From an uncultured Microcaldota archaeon (lineage in GTDB: Archaea > Micrarchaeota > Micrarchaeia > Anstonellales > Bilamarchaeaceae): a stretch of 44,632 nucleotides of DNA. Below are positions 1-7,582 of the stretch, piece by piece; within the stretch, counting starts at the first letter, position 1, and the number at the start of each line of letters is the position of its first letter. Under the pieces are notes generated by a model that was not told the DNA's origin, ran no database searches, and saw only the letters and a list, made by a program, of their open reading frames with translations. Position numbers and translations under genes: made by a program. The DNA lies in contig CAILMU010000005.1 of assembly GCA_903835325.1 (NCBI GenBank), positions 1 to 44,632 on the forward strand, written 5' to 3'.

Positions 1-944
1 AAACCGAATGATTCGGAACAAAAAGACTCCCCGCGCTCGAGTTCGAGTGGTCTGGTTTGGTCAGCCTCGGCGATACGCTCGGACAGCAGGAGATTGAAGA
101 CGTGGGATTGGACGGCGTGGATGAATAGGAGAAGCATCCCGCGCGGAAGCTGTTTGAATGAGCCGAGATAATCGCCGGGATTTTTTGAAAGATAAGCGAC
201 CATAGAACGCTCGAGGCGGAGATGTTTGGGGAAATAGTTGAGAGCGCGGTTGAAATCAAGGTCAGCTCTCAATTGCTCCCTCGCTTGCCTCGCCTCGTCG
301 TTCTTTTCGCCAACGCTATCGCAGATGTATGAAATGGCTGCGCTTTCGAATTCGTTCTTCAGCAGTTTGAGACCGATTTCGTGGGTGTTTTTCCTGGTCG
401 AGCCGAATCGCTGGGAGCCGAAATAATTCGGGAAAATACCCCCCAAATCCGATTCGATTTCTTTAACGCGCTCGCCCGCTCCAGAATCCGCATCTTTGAT
501 TCTTATCGTGAACCGGTTTCCGAGAAGGCTTCCTATCCGGACTTTGTCTTTCGCCACCCATGCGCCCCGTATCGATATATCCTTTATTTTCAGCGATACG
601 ACCGCGCTCTTTTGGATTCCGCTTGCGGATGCGAGCTGGATGGTTCTGGCAACTTTATCCTTATTTCCCGCTACGCTGAATTGTTTGTGGGTGCAATGGA
701 GGCGCTTCGCGATTTCGGAGATGACTGATGATGTCGACCAGTCACGCTTCTCCAAAATAAAACGAGTGAAACGGCCCCCGGGTTCATCCGGAAACGAAAA
801 TGTTTTCCCAAGTTCAAGCACGGTTCCACCTTCGAGAATCTCCTCTACCAGGAAATCCTCTGGCTGGGATTTGAGATGGCCCCCGATGCCAGGGGTTTTC
901 GAAAAATAGGGAAGGCGGTGCGGCCATATGTCGCTTTCTTCCAT
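1..944 (-). CDS. truD: tRNA pseudouridine synthase D (TruD), 3' part beyond the window
   Basis: TruD makes pseudouridine 13 in tRNA. The frame is open from ATG at 944 to the window edge (314 codons), so the C-terminal part is missing. Visible family marks are the N-terminal GIGGHLKSQPEDFLVEE segment (residues 19-35), the catalytic loop AGNKDK with Asp96 (equivalent to Asp80 of the E. coli enzyme), and NYFGSQRFGS near residue 175. Residue 280 onward still resembles the family (LLLFIHAVQSHVFN). The ATG follows the TGA of the HTH-CBS gene after one base, so the two are almost certainly co-transcribed and probably translationally coupled. No frameshift is seen. Family assignment is firm; only the length is unknown. 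Confidence 0.93.
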   Translation of the reverse strand, partial: MEESDIWPHRLPYFSKTPGIGGHLKSQPEDFLVEEILEGGTVLELGKTFSFPDEPGGRFTRFILEKRDWSTSSVISEIAKRLHCTHKQFSVAGNKDKVARTIQLASASGIQKSAVVSLKIKDISIRGAWVAKDKVRIGSLLGNRFTIRIKDADSGAGERVKEIESDLGGIFPNYFGSQRFGSTRKNTHEIGLKLLKNEFESAAISYICDSVGEKNDEARQAREQLRADLDFNRALNYFPKHLRLERSMVAYLSKNPGDYLGSFKQLPRGMLLLFIHAVQSHVFNLLLSERIAEADQTRPLELERGESFCSESFG

Positions 945-945
945 G

Positions 946-1491
946 TCAGATCGCCCTCAGAAGATCCGCTTTCGTGATTATCCCGACGACCTTCCCCTGC
1001 CTCTCGACCAGGACAGCGCTGTAGTGGCGGAGCAAATCGATGACGACATCCGAAAGCGAGTTGGCAGGTATCACCGGCAGGCTTTCGCGCATGATCTTGC
1101 TGACAGTGAGCATCTTCACGTCTCCGCTATGGCTCGCGAGGAGATCGACCATCAGGCTGTCTGACAGGCTGCCCACGCACCGCCCGCCTTCCATCACAGG
1201 AAGCTGGGAGATGTTCTTCGAGCGCATTATGGACGATGCACGGTGAAGCGTGTCCGACGGCGAAATCGAGATGAGATCGGGGGTCATGATGTCGGTTGCC
1301 CTCTTCTTGTCCTTGCTCTTCAGCCTTGAAAGCGCATCATTGATCCGTATTACCTTGGAATAGGCAGGGTCTATCTTGCCGCATTCTATCTTCGCGATCA
1401 TAGATTGCGAAACGCCCGCTAGCTTCGCCAGGGCCTTCTGCGTCAGGCCGAGCTGCCTCCTCATCCTCCCGATTCGTTCGATTTCGAGCAT
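946..1491 (-). CDS. HTH (XRE-type) regulator with two CBS domains
   Basis: This 181-residue protein has an N-terminal XRE/Cro-type helix-turn-helix (about residues 5-58, with RRQLGLTQKALAKLAGVSQ followed by the recognition helix MIAKIECGKI). Two CBS repeats follow (about 62-117 starting at ATDIMTPDLISISPSDTL, and 125-181 starting at VSKIMRESLPVIPANSL). CBS pairs usually bind adenine nucleotides, so a nucleotide-gated DNA-binding regulator is likely; the ligand is not visible. A longer frame reaches upstream to 1578, but that extension reads like promoter DNA, so I chose the ATG at 1491. It is the first gene of a two-gene unit with truD. Its promoter lies in the shared TATA-rich stretch at 1520-1535. 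Confidence 0.88.
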   Translation of the reverse strand: MLEIERIGRMRRQLGLTQKALAKLAGVSQSMIAKIECGKIDPAYSKVIRINDALSRLKSKDKKRATDIMTPDLISISPSDTLHRASSIMRSKNISQLPVMEGGRCVGSLSDSLMVDLLASHSGDVKMLTVSKIMRESLPVIPANSLSDVVIDLLRHYSAVLVERQGKVVGIITKADLLRAI

Positions 1492-1519
1492 AGAAATTCC
1501 GATTAGAATATTGTTTGCA

Positions 1520-1535
1520 AAATAATATAAATATA
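1520..1535. promoter_or_regulatory. Bidirectional TATA-rich promoter
   Basis: The run AATAATATAAATATA sits between the HTH-CBS gene (start 1491, minus) and the small gene at 1570 (plus). Read on either strand it gives a TATA box 30-45 bases before a start codon. It is the only obvious TATA element in this spacer, so the two genes probably share it or have overlapping promoters. Confidence 0.5.
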
Positions 1536-1569
1536 GGAATGTGGCAGCAACAATCCCTAGGTGGTTTTG

Positions 1570-1812
1570 ATGGTGCATGGATTGGAAACATTAAAGGCAT
1601 TGAACAGCAAGGCATCAGCGCATAAGGAAGTGGCGAAGGTGCCGGTTCCGGATGCCATCGCACTGCACCCGGCGGCTGCAAGGAGATTTGTCAACTCTCC
1701 CTGGCCCAAGGAGTCGCGCGCCAAGAATCAACCGGATGTCTTCGCTACGTACGCGGAGAGTTCGGCCGAGCCGTTCAAAGGGAAGGCGCTCCATGAAGAT
1801 AGGCAGCCCTGA
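1570..1812 (+). CDS. Small hypothetical protein (80 aa)
   Basis: I do not recognise this protein. The ATG at 1570 is preceded by AGGTGG with a short spacer, a good ribosome binding site, and by the TATA-rich stretch at 1520-1535. It begins MVHGLETLKALNSKAS and is rich in Ala, Pro, Lys and charged residues. It has no membrane segment and no cysteine. The frame could start three codons earlier at a GTG (1561). It is transcribed away from the HTH-CBS regulator, so it may be that regulator's target, but this rests only on position. The short length and absence of known domains leave open that it is not translated. Confidence 0.5.
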   Translation: MVHGLETLKALNSKASAHKEVAKVPVPDAIALHPAAARRFVNSPWPKESRAKNQPDVFATYAESSAEPFKGKALHEDRQP

Positions 1813-1929
1813 GCTTCAGGCGCATGAGCGGACGAGCTTTGCGCAATTGTCCCTTTTTTCCTATTCCCGATTTCTCGATTTCCGCTTTCTCTTTAAAACA
1901 TTCGATAGCATACTCTCTTCCGTGGTTCT

Positions 1930-4128
1930 ATGTCGAAGAAGATACTGATTACATCGGCCCTTCCTTATGTCAACAATGTGCCTCATCTTGGCAACATCAT
2001 CGGTTGCGTGCTATCCGCAGACGTTTTCTCCCGCTACTGTCGCTCACGAAAATATGAATGCCTCTACATATGCGGCACGGATGAATATGGCACAGCGACT
2101 GAGATCAAGGCGCTCGAAGAGGGCGTCACGCCTGCCGAGATCTGCTCCAAATACTATAAGATACACAAGGAAATCTACGAATGGTTCGGAATCAGATTCG
2201 ACATCTTCGGCCGGACATCGACCGAGAAGCACACCCAGATAACGCAGGAGATATTCAACGACCTCTACACCAACGGGCATATCATCGCAGAAGAGATAGA
2301 GCAGTTCTATGACGAGAAGGCAGGCATGTTCCTGGCCGACCGATATATAGAAGGCGAATGCCCGCATTGCCACTATGACGGGGCCAGAGGCGACCAGTGC
2401 GACAAGTGCGGGAAACTGCTGCATCCGACAGAGCTTATCGAGCCGCACAGCAAGATCACAAAGACGAAACCGATACTGAGGAAGACCAAGCACCTGTTCA
2501 TAGACCTGCCGGGGATAGAGAAGGAGCTTGCCCCCTGGATAACAGGCAATTCGGTCGCTGGGTTCTGGAGCGAGAACACGAAAAAGATCGCCATGGCCTG
2601 GCTCGCTGAAGGGCTGAAGAAAAGGGCGATAACGCGCGATTTGAAATGGGGCGTCCCGGTCCCCCTCAAGGGATACGAGAATAAGGTTTTCTATGTGTGG
2701 TTTGATGCGCCGATAGGATATATCTCGATCACGGCGAACCTGACAGATAACTGGAAAGACTGGTGGATGAACCCCAAGGGAGTCGACCTCTACCAGTTCA
2801 TGGGGAAGGACAATGTGCCTTTCCACAGCGTCATCTTCCCCTCCACCCTGATGGGCACGCATAAATCATGGACGCTCGTGCATCATATGAGCACTACGGA
2901 ATTCCTGAATTATGAAGACGGCAAGTTCTCGAAATCAAAGCAGATAGGCGTCTTCGGCGACGATGCCATGAAATCCGGGGTGCCTGCGGATGTCTACAGA
3001 TACTACCTCCTGTCCAACCGGCCCGAGCAGGCAGACACTAATTTCAGCTGGGATGATTTCTCGGACAAGAACAACAGCGAACTCCTTGCGAACCTCGGCA
3101 ACCTGGTGAACAGGACGCTCGTTTTCGTGAAGAACAATTTTGACGGGAAGGTGCCTTCAGGAGAGCCCAACGAGAAGGATAAAGTATTCCTGGATGAACA
3201 GAAGAAGGTAAGGGAGGAGATAAGTGCAGACCTCGAGAAGGTGCGTATCAAGGATGGCCTCCACAAGATCATGCATCTCTCGAAGAATACGAACAGGTAT
3301 TTCCAGGACAACAAGCCATGGGAGCTTGTGAAGAGCGACAAGGCGCGCTCTGGCGCTGTGATACGCATACTCGTCTCGCAGGTGAAGGATCTCGCGATAC
3401 TGACAGAACCATACCTTCCTCAGACGAGCAAAGAGATGTTCTCGCAACTCGGGCTCGAGACGCAGAGATGGGATGGACTCGGCATATTGCTTGATGGGGG
3501 GCACGCTATCGGGACCCCGAAAGCGCTCTTCAGGAAGATAGAGCCGAAAGAGACCGCGGAACTGCGATCGCGCTTCTCCGGGAAAGGCGAAAAGAAAGAG
3601 GAAGAAAAGCCTGCGATTCATTTCAAGGACCTGGACCTGGAAATAGGGGAGATTTTAAGCGTCGTGAAGCATCCGAATGCTGAGAAGCTGTTCGTGGAGC
3701 GGGTCAAGCTCGGCGGTGAGGAGAGGCAGATAGTCTCAGGCCTGGTCGGCTATTATCTTGCCGAGGAGCTCGTAGGCAAGAAGGTCGTGATTGTCAAGAA
3801 CCTGAAACCTGCGCTTTTGCGAGGGGTCGAATCTAACGGCATGCTGCTTGCAGCAGAAGGCAGGGAGCTTGTGCCGAACAAGGTGCAGAAAGGCGCAGGT
3901 TTCGAGAAAGGCGCTGTCGAAGTGATATTCTGCGAAGGCTGCACCCCTGGGCAGAAAGTGACGAGATTGGGCGAGAAGAGCGAGCCGAAATCCCTTCTCA
4001 CGATCGATGATTTCAGGAAAGTCAAGATCGAGGTCATGGATTTTCTGATCATGAGCGAAGGGAAAGGATTGGTCTGCGGCGCCCATGAACTGAGATTTCA
4101 TAATGTGAAGGAAGGCATAGTCGGTTGA
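1930..4128 (+). CDS. metG: Methionyl-tRNA synthetase with fused C-terminal tRNA-binding domain
   Basis: This cytoplasmic class I enzyme charges tRNA-Met with methionine. The HIGH-type signature is HLGN (residues 19-22) after SALPYVNNVP. The zinc knuckle uses CPHC (144-147) and CDKC (157-160). The KMSKS loop is KFSKS (332-336). The anticodon-binding helical domain runs to about residue 530. A linker rich in Lys/Glu follows, then an EMAP/tRBD OB-fold from about residue 564 (GEILSVVKHPNAEKLFVERV). At 732 residues it matches the fused form of the family; many archaea encode the tRBD as a separate protein. The ATG has TTTAAAACA about 35 bases upstream and no strong ribosome site. No damage is seen. 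Confidence 0.97.
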   Translation: MSKKILITSALPYVNNVPHLGNIIGCVLSADVFSRYCRSRKYECLYICGTDEYGTATEIKALEEGVTPAEICSKYYKIHKEIYEWFGIRFDIFGRTSTEKHTQITQEIFNDLYTNGHIIAEEIEQFYDEKAGMFLADRYIEGECPHCHYDGARGDQCDKCGKLLHPTELIEPHSKITKTKPILRKTKHLFIDLPGIEKELAPWITGNSVAGFWSENTKKIAMAWLAEGLKKRAITRDLKWGVPVPLKGYENKVFYVWFDAPIGYISITANLTDNWKDWWMNPKGVDLYQFMGKDNVPFHSVIFPSTLMGTHKSWTLVHHMSTTEFLNYEDGKFSKSKQIGVFGDDAMKSGVPADVYRYYLLSNRPEQADTNFSWDDFSDKNNSELLANLGNLVNRTLVFVKNNFDGKVPSGEPNEKDKVFLDEQKKVREEISADLEKVRIKDGLHKIMHLSKNTNRYFQDNKPWELVKSDKARSGAVIRILVSQVKDLAILTEPYLPQTSKEMFSQLGLETQRWDGLGILLDGGHAIGTPKALFRKIEPKETAELRSRFSGKGEKKEEEKPAIHFKDLDLEIGEILSVVKHPNAEKLFVERVKLGGEERQIVSGLVGYYLAEELVGKKVVIVKNLKPALLRGVESNGMLLAAEGRELVPNKVQKGAGFEKGAVEVIFCEGCTPGQKVTRLGEKSEPKSLLTIDDFRKVKIEVMDFLIMSEGKGLVCGAHELRFHNVKEGIVG

Positions 4129-4164
4129 AGTCGTGATTCGGATGAAGAATTCGGAGTAGGAAAT

Positions 4165-4830
4165 ATGAGACCGCTTTATGCATTTCTGTTTTTCCTTGCC
4201 GGGACGATCATGCTGATGCTCCTCTACCGCAACGAGCTCCTTCTTTTCGGCCTCATGTCTGCATGCGCGCTCGCTTGCCTTCACATGGATAAGTGGAAGA
4301 ATGCCAAACGATTCCTAGCGGCGATGCTGATAGGCGGGACATGTGAGAATATCGCTGTGATGATAGGGGGCTGGCATTATTCTTTTTCGCACTACCTATA
4401 TGCGCCACTCTGGCTCCCTGTCGGATGGGGCATGGCCTATATATTCCTGTGCGACATGGTACCGAAAAAAGCTGAAGGGCGCTACAAGTTCAGGATGGGC
4501 AAGGATGAAGCGATTGGGCTGTTCCTCTCGCTTGGAGGCATCTTCCTCGCATTCAGCGGTTCGTTCTTGACAAGCTATTACCATTTCGACGAGATGGGGG
4601 TCCTTATCGGGTTCATCGGGGTGACTGTCGGGCTTTTCATAATCGGTTTCTACAGACTTTCAGATATCAAGGCAGGGCTGGTGGCTGCATCCCTGGGGAC
4701 CGGCATGGAGAGCTTGTGCATAATAGCAGGGAATTGGCATTACATGAGCGCGGTGTTCAGGACTCCGATGTGGCTTCCGCTATGCTGGTTCAATGCATTC
4801 CTGATAATGAGAAGGATAATAGAAAGATGA
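4165..4830 (+). CDS. Polytopic membrane protein with an internal duplication
   Basis: The 221-residue protein is made almost wholly of hydrophobic helices, by eye six to eight, so it sits in the membrane. Two halves share a motif: E61-x8-WHY(70-72)-x8-P81-x-WLP(83-85), and E182-x8-WHY(191-193)-x7-P201-x-WLP(203-205). The loop between the halves is basic. The Glu, Trp-His-Tyr and Trp-Leu-Pro positions conserved in both halves are likely to line a site or pore formed by the two repeats. I do not know a family with this signature, so the function is open. It starts 37 bases after metG with GGAGTAGG just before the ATG, so it may share the metG transcript. Confidence 0.82.
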   Translation: MRPLYAFLFFLAGTIMLMLLYRNELLLFGLMSACALACLHMDKWKNAKRFLAAMLIGGTCENIAVMIGGWHYSFSHYLYAPLWLPVGWGMAYIFLCDMVPKKAEGRYKFRMGKDEAIGLFLSLGGIFLAFSGSFLTSYYHFDEMGVLIGFIGVTVGLFIIGFYRLSDIKAGLVAASLGTGMESLCIIAGNWHYMSAVFRTPMWLPLCWFNAFLIMRRIIER

Positions 4831-4851
4831 GAAAAAAACTTGGATAAGAAC

Positions 4852-5235
4852 TCAGCTGACCAATACGCCGTTCACTATCCCGTCCTGGCCCACGCGGTTC
4901 GTGACCCTGACTTTCCCCAGCTCGGTCTCCACGACCGCACCGCGGGTCACGACGTTCATACGCACGTACTCGGGATTCGGGCTGTCAAGGACACGGATCA
5001 TCTTCACCTGCTTCATGCCGGTCTTGGAGACGACATTGACCATGGATGCCTTCTTCAGCTTTATACCGAGAGCCCCGCCCCTTCCGCGGACGCTCTCCTT
5101 GACGTCTTTTGCCGCGACTTTCGTGGATGCGAAGACGCCTCCCAGGTGCGCGACCTTCTTGGCCTTGAACTTCCTGGTCCTTCCGCCGGTACCGGCCGTC
5201 ACTTTCTTCCCATAAGGCTGATGATATTGATACAT
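4852..5235 (-). CDS. rps8e: 30S ribosomal protein S8e
   Basis: This is a small-subunit ribosomal protein found in archaea and eukaryotes. The 127-residue product has the basic N-terminal segment (TGGRTRKFKAKKVAHLGG) and the typical C-terminal half: VRGRGGALGIKLKKAS, then NPEYVRMNVVTRGAVVETELG, then VGQDGIVNGVLV. Length fits archaeal S8e. Translation could begin at a GTG at 5241, but GAGGT lies 9 bases before the ATG at 5235 and only 3 before the GTG, which favours the ATG. It converges on the membrane-protein gene with 21 bases between the stops. It diverges from the Cgi121-like gene. Confidence 0.95.
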   Translation of the reverse strand: MYQYHQPYGKKVTAGTGGRTRKFKAKKVAHLGGVFASTKVAAKDVKESVRGRGGALGIKLKKASMVNVVSKTGMKQVKMIRVLDSPNPEYVRMNVVTRGAVVETELGKVRVTNRVGQDGIVNGVLVS

Positions 5236-5314
5236 AATCACGCTACCTCTTGAAGTAGATTCATCAAAATAATGACGGGGGGGATTTTAAAAACTATTTG
5301 TTAAAGCGCTTCCC

Positions 5315-5734
5315 ATGCGGATAATCAGGATGAAGAGCGATATCGCGAAAGAGAGGATGCGCGCATTGATGGATGAAATCGATGCGATTGCGATAAAGAG
5401 CGATACCGTACGCTCGGGAGAAGAGACCGAGCTCGCTTATCATCTCGCGAAAAAATCATTCGAAAACAAGAAAAACATCGCGCGTTCGCTCCGATACGAA
5501 TTCCTTCTCTGGCTGACCGGTAAGAACGACATAAAATCCGCCATGGGGATGAGCGCGCCGAAGGATTCGGCGAACACGGAGACGGGGGAGTTCTTGTTGG
5601 TCGTATTCGCGGACGAGCGGAAAAAATCAGATGAGGAAATCGCTGGGATTTTCAACGCAAAACTGCTTCCTCTTGGATTGGAGAAAAAGTCCGATGCCTT
5701 ATCGCTCGAACGGATATCGCTGTCGCGGATCTGA
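5315..5734 (+). CDS. Probable KEOPS complex subunit Cgi121
   Basis: KEOPS makes N6-threonylcarbamoyladenosine on tRNA; Cgi121 is its accessory subunit that binds the tRNA 3' end. The 139-residue product carries the family segment SLRYEFLLWLTGKNDIKSAM (about residues 58-77), in which a helix placing the protein on Bud32 is followed by N-D-I-K-S-A and then GMS. The C-terminal part (LLVVFADERKKSDEEI) also fits. The N terminus is more diverged than usual. TTTTAAAA lies 25-30 bases upstream of the ATG, pointing to a leaderless message. No other KEOPS gene is in the window. The assignment rests on a short motif recognised by eye. Confidence 0.72.
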   Translation: MRIIRMKSDIAKERMRALMDEIDAIAIKSDTVRSGEETELAYHLAKKSFENKKNIARSLRYEFLLWLTGKNDIKSAMGMSAPKDSANTETGEFLLVVFADERKKSDEEIAGIFNAKLLPLGLEKKSDALSLERISLSRI

Positions 5735-5759
5735 AATAAATGTGAAAAAATTCGGGTTT

Positions 5760-7496
5760 TCATATCCCTAGCTGCTTCTTCAGGGCATCCTGGTCTATCG
5801 GTATCTCTATCCCCAGAACCTTGTGGATGAACATGAACATCTCTACGATCTTGGATTTGTCCTTCGTTATCTTCTCCGCCATCTGCTTGATGGTGAGCTC
5901 TTTGCCTATCAGCTCGTAGAACATCAGCCCTTCCTTGCCGTAGCGCTTGTACACGGCATAGCCGTCCTCCCCATACTTCTTGCGCACATCCGCCCGGGGC
6001 GCCGGCTTAATTATGACCATGCCGTTCTGCATCATGAAATCCACGGTCTCTTTCACAGTATAAAGAGGCATGTCGAGGGCGAGCGCGATATCTATCATGT
6101 CGTTCTTGCCATCCATCCGGTCCAGAATCTTGCCCCCCTTTTCCCCGTATTTCAGCATTATCTTGGCTTTCATCTGCATCGATTTCACAAAATCCAGGGG
6201 CGCCTTGATGGGCGTCTCAAGCGGCGATGGCACCGGCCCCGCGCCTTCTGCCATCTCCTCCCCTTCGATCATCGGATTGAAGCCGGCCGCGCTCTCCTTG
6301 GACTCTTCGGCAGGGGGCGGGACCTCGCCCATCGCCGTCCTGCCTGCGGAAGGTTGCGTCCCTCCAGGGGGAGCTTTGGGGTAATCAAGCTTTATGATGC
6401 CCTGCTCGTCCATGAAATCCAATATCTCGACCAGTTTAGATTCGGTCAGGCCCGTCTCGCGCATTATCTCTTCGGCAGTGCGCTGGCCGTCTATGAGCGT
6501 GTACACCTGGAGACCGACGTCCCCGTATTTATCAGATATTATCTTCTCGACCGGGCTCATGCCCCCTGCCTCGGCACCGGAACCTCCGGCGCCGCCGGCT
6601 TCCGGCTGCTCAGAAGGCGTTATCTCCTCTTCCCCGGTGGCAGCTTCCCCGGAGTCTTCAGGCTTCTCGGATTCGATTTCGATCCCGGATTCTTCAGGCG
6701 TCTTTTCTTCCTCTTCCGCCGGAGCTTCTTCCGAGACCTCTTCCTCGTTCGTCTCGCCTTCTTCTTCCTTCCCGCCCCTCTCCGCGCCTTCAGTGGCCTC
6801 TCTTTCGCCTTCGACTTCCTCTCTGTCGCGTTCGGCTTCGGCCCCTTCCTCGTTGCTGATCGGTCTTATCTCGTCCTCTTCTTCGATCGGCCTTATCTCG
6901 ACATCTTGCTCGGCCTTGGCTTTGCCGGCCTCGCGGCCTTTCATGCCCTTCCTGGCAGGTTTCGGCTCCTCCTCTTCTGGGAGTATCGGGGCGATCTCAG
7001 GCGCTAACTCTTCCGAGATACCCTTCTCGGGCGCTTCCTCTTCGCGTTTCTTCACCTTCGCGCCTTTCTTCTTTGAGAACGGGATCTCGGGAGCGGGCTT
7101 TTCGGCTTCGGCCGCCTCTTCCTCCTCGGGAATCTCCGGTCCGACAGGCTGCTCTTCGGCTGGCTGCTCCTCGGCCGGCGTTTCCTCGCCGCCAAGCTCG
7201 AAGCGCTCCTGCGGGATGTTCTGGCCCGGCCCCTCATGCCCGCCTTTTTGTTTCGCGCCTGCAGGCTCCAATTCTATCATGCCGGCATCGCGCATGTAAT
7301 CTATTATCTGGGCGAACAGGCCCTCGTCCATGCCGAGGTCCTTGCGGAGCTCTTCCGTGGTCCTTTTCCCTGTTATCGCCTTGTAGACCTGGAGGCCCAC
7401 TTCGCCGAATTTCTTGAGAAGCATGTTTTGATTCTTGAACCGCTGCAAGGGCCCCTTCTCGTGTTTGATGATCTTATAATCAGCGCCGTCTGCCAT
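5760..7496 (-). CDS. Acidic protein with four winged-helix modules
   Basis: The 578-residue protein has four copies of a winged-helix-like unit: about residues 28-76 (FGEVGLQVYKAITGKRTTEE), 316-372 (YGDVGLQVYTLIDGQRTAEE), 445-497 (YGEKGGKILDRMDGKNDMID) and 503-567 (YGEDGYAVYKRYG). Most end in a hydrophobic G-M/I-I-x-L strand. Between units 1 and 2 lies about 200 residues of Glu/Pro/Ala-rich low-complexity sequence. There is no signal peptide or membrane helix, so it is cytoplasmic. I chose the ATG at 7496 over a GTG at 7511 because the frame upstream looks non-coding. It diverges from the filament genes starting at 7583, whose first product also begins with a winged helix ending GIIKLEY. It may regulate them or act as a cytoplasmic scaffold. 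It is not a family I can name. Confidence 0.85.
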   Translation of the reverse strand: MADGADYKIIKHEKGPLQRFKNQNMLLKKFGEVGLQVYKAITGKRTTEELRKDLGMDEGLFAQIIDYMRDAGMIELEPAGAKQKGGHEGPGQNIPQERFELGGEETPAEEQPAEEQPVGPEIPEEEEAAEAEKPAPEIPFSKKKGAKVKKREEEAPEKGISEELAPEIAPILPEEEEPKPARKGMKGREAGKAKAEQDVEIRPIEEEDEIRPISNEEGAEAERDREEVEGEREATEGAERGGKEEEGETNEEEVSEEAPAEEEEKTPEESGIEIESEKPEDSGEAATGEEEITPSEQPEAGGAGGSGAEAGGMSPVEKIISDKYGDVGLQVYTLIDGQRTAEEIMRETGLTESKLVEILDFMDEQGIIKLDYPKAPPGGTQPSAGRTAMGEVPPPAEESKESAAGFNPMIEGEEMAEGAGPVPSPLETPIKAPLDFVKSMQMKAKIMLKYGEKGGKILDRMDGKNDMIDIALALDMPLYTVKETVDFMMQNGMVIIKPAPRADVRKKYGEDGYAVYKRYGKEGLMFYELIGKELTIKQMAEKITKDKSKIVEMFMFIHKVLGIEIPIDQDALKKQLGI

Positions 7497-7582
7497 CTCA
7501 ACCACTCGCACATCGGGTAAGGATCGTTTGGTAAATGAATATCATCAGAATCTTTATTAACATACTCAATTTATATAAGCCC

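Noticed and set aside
2044..2862. Minus-strand frame of 272 codons
   Set aside because: It lies wholly inside metG, whose motifs are unambiguous.
5823..7299. Long plus-strand frames of 394 and 301 codons, one Ser-rich
   Set aside because: They lie opposite the acidic winged-helix gene. Its Glu-rich codons read backwards give Phe/Leu or Ser-rich frames, and neither frame shows a domain.
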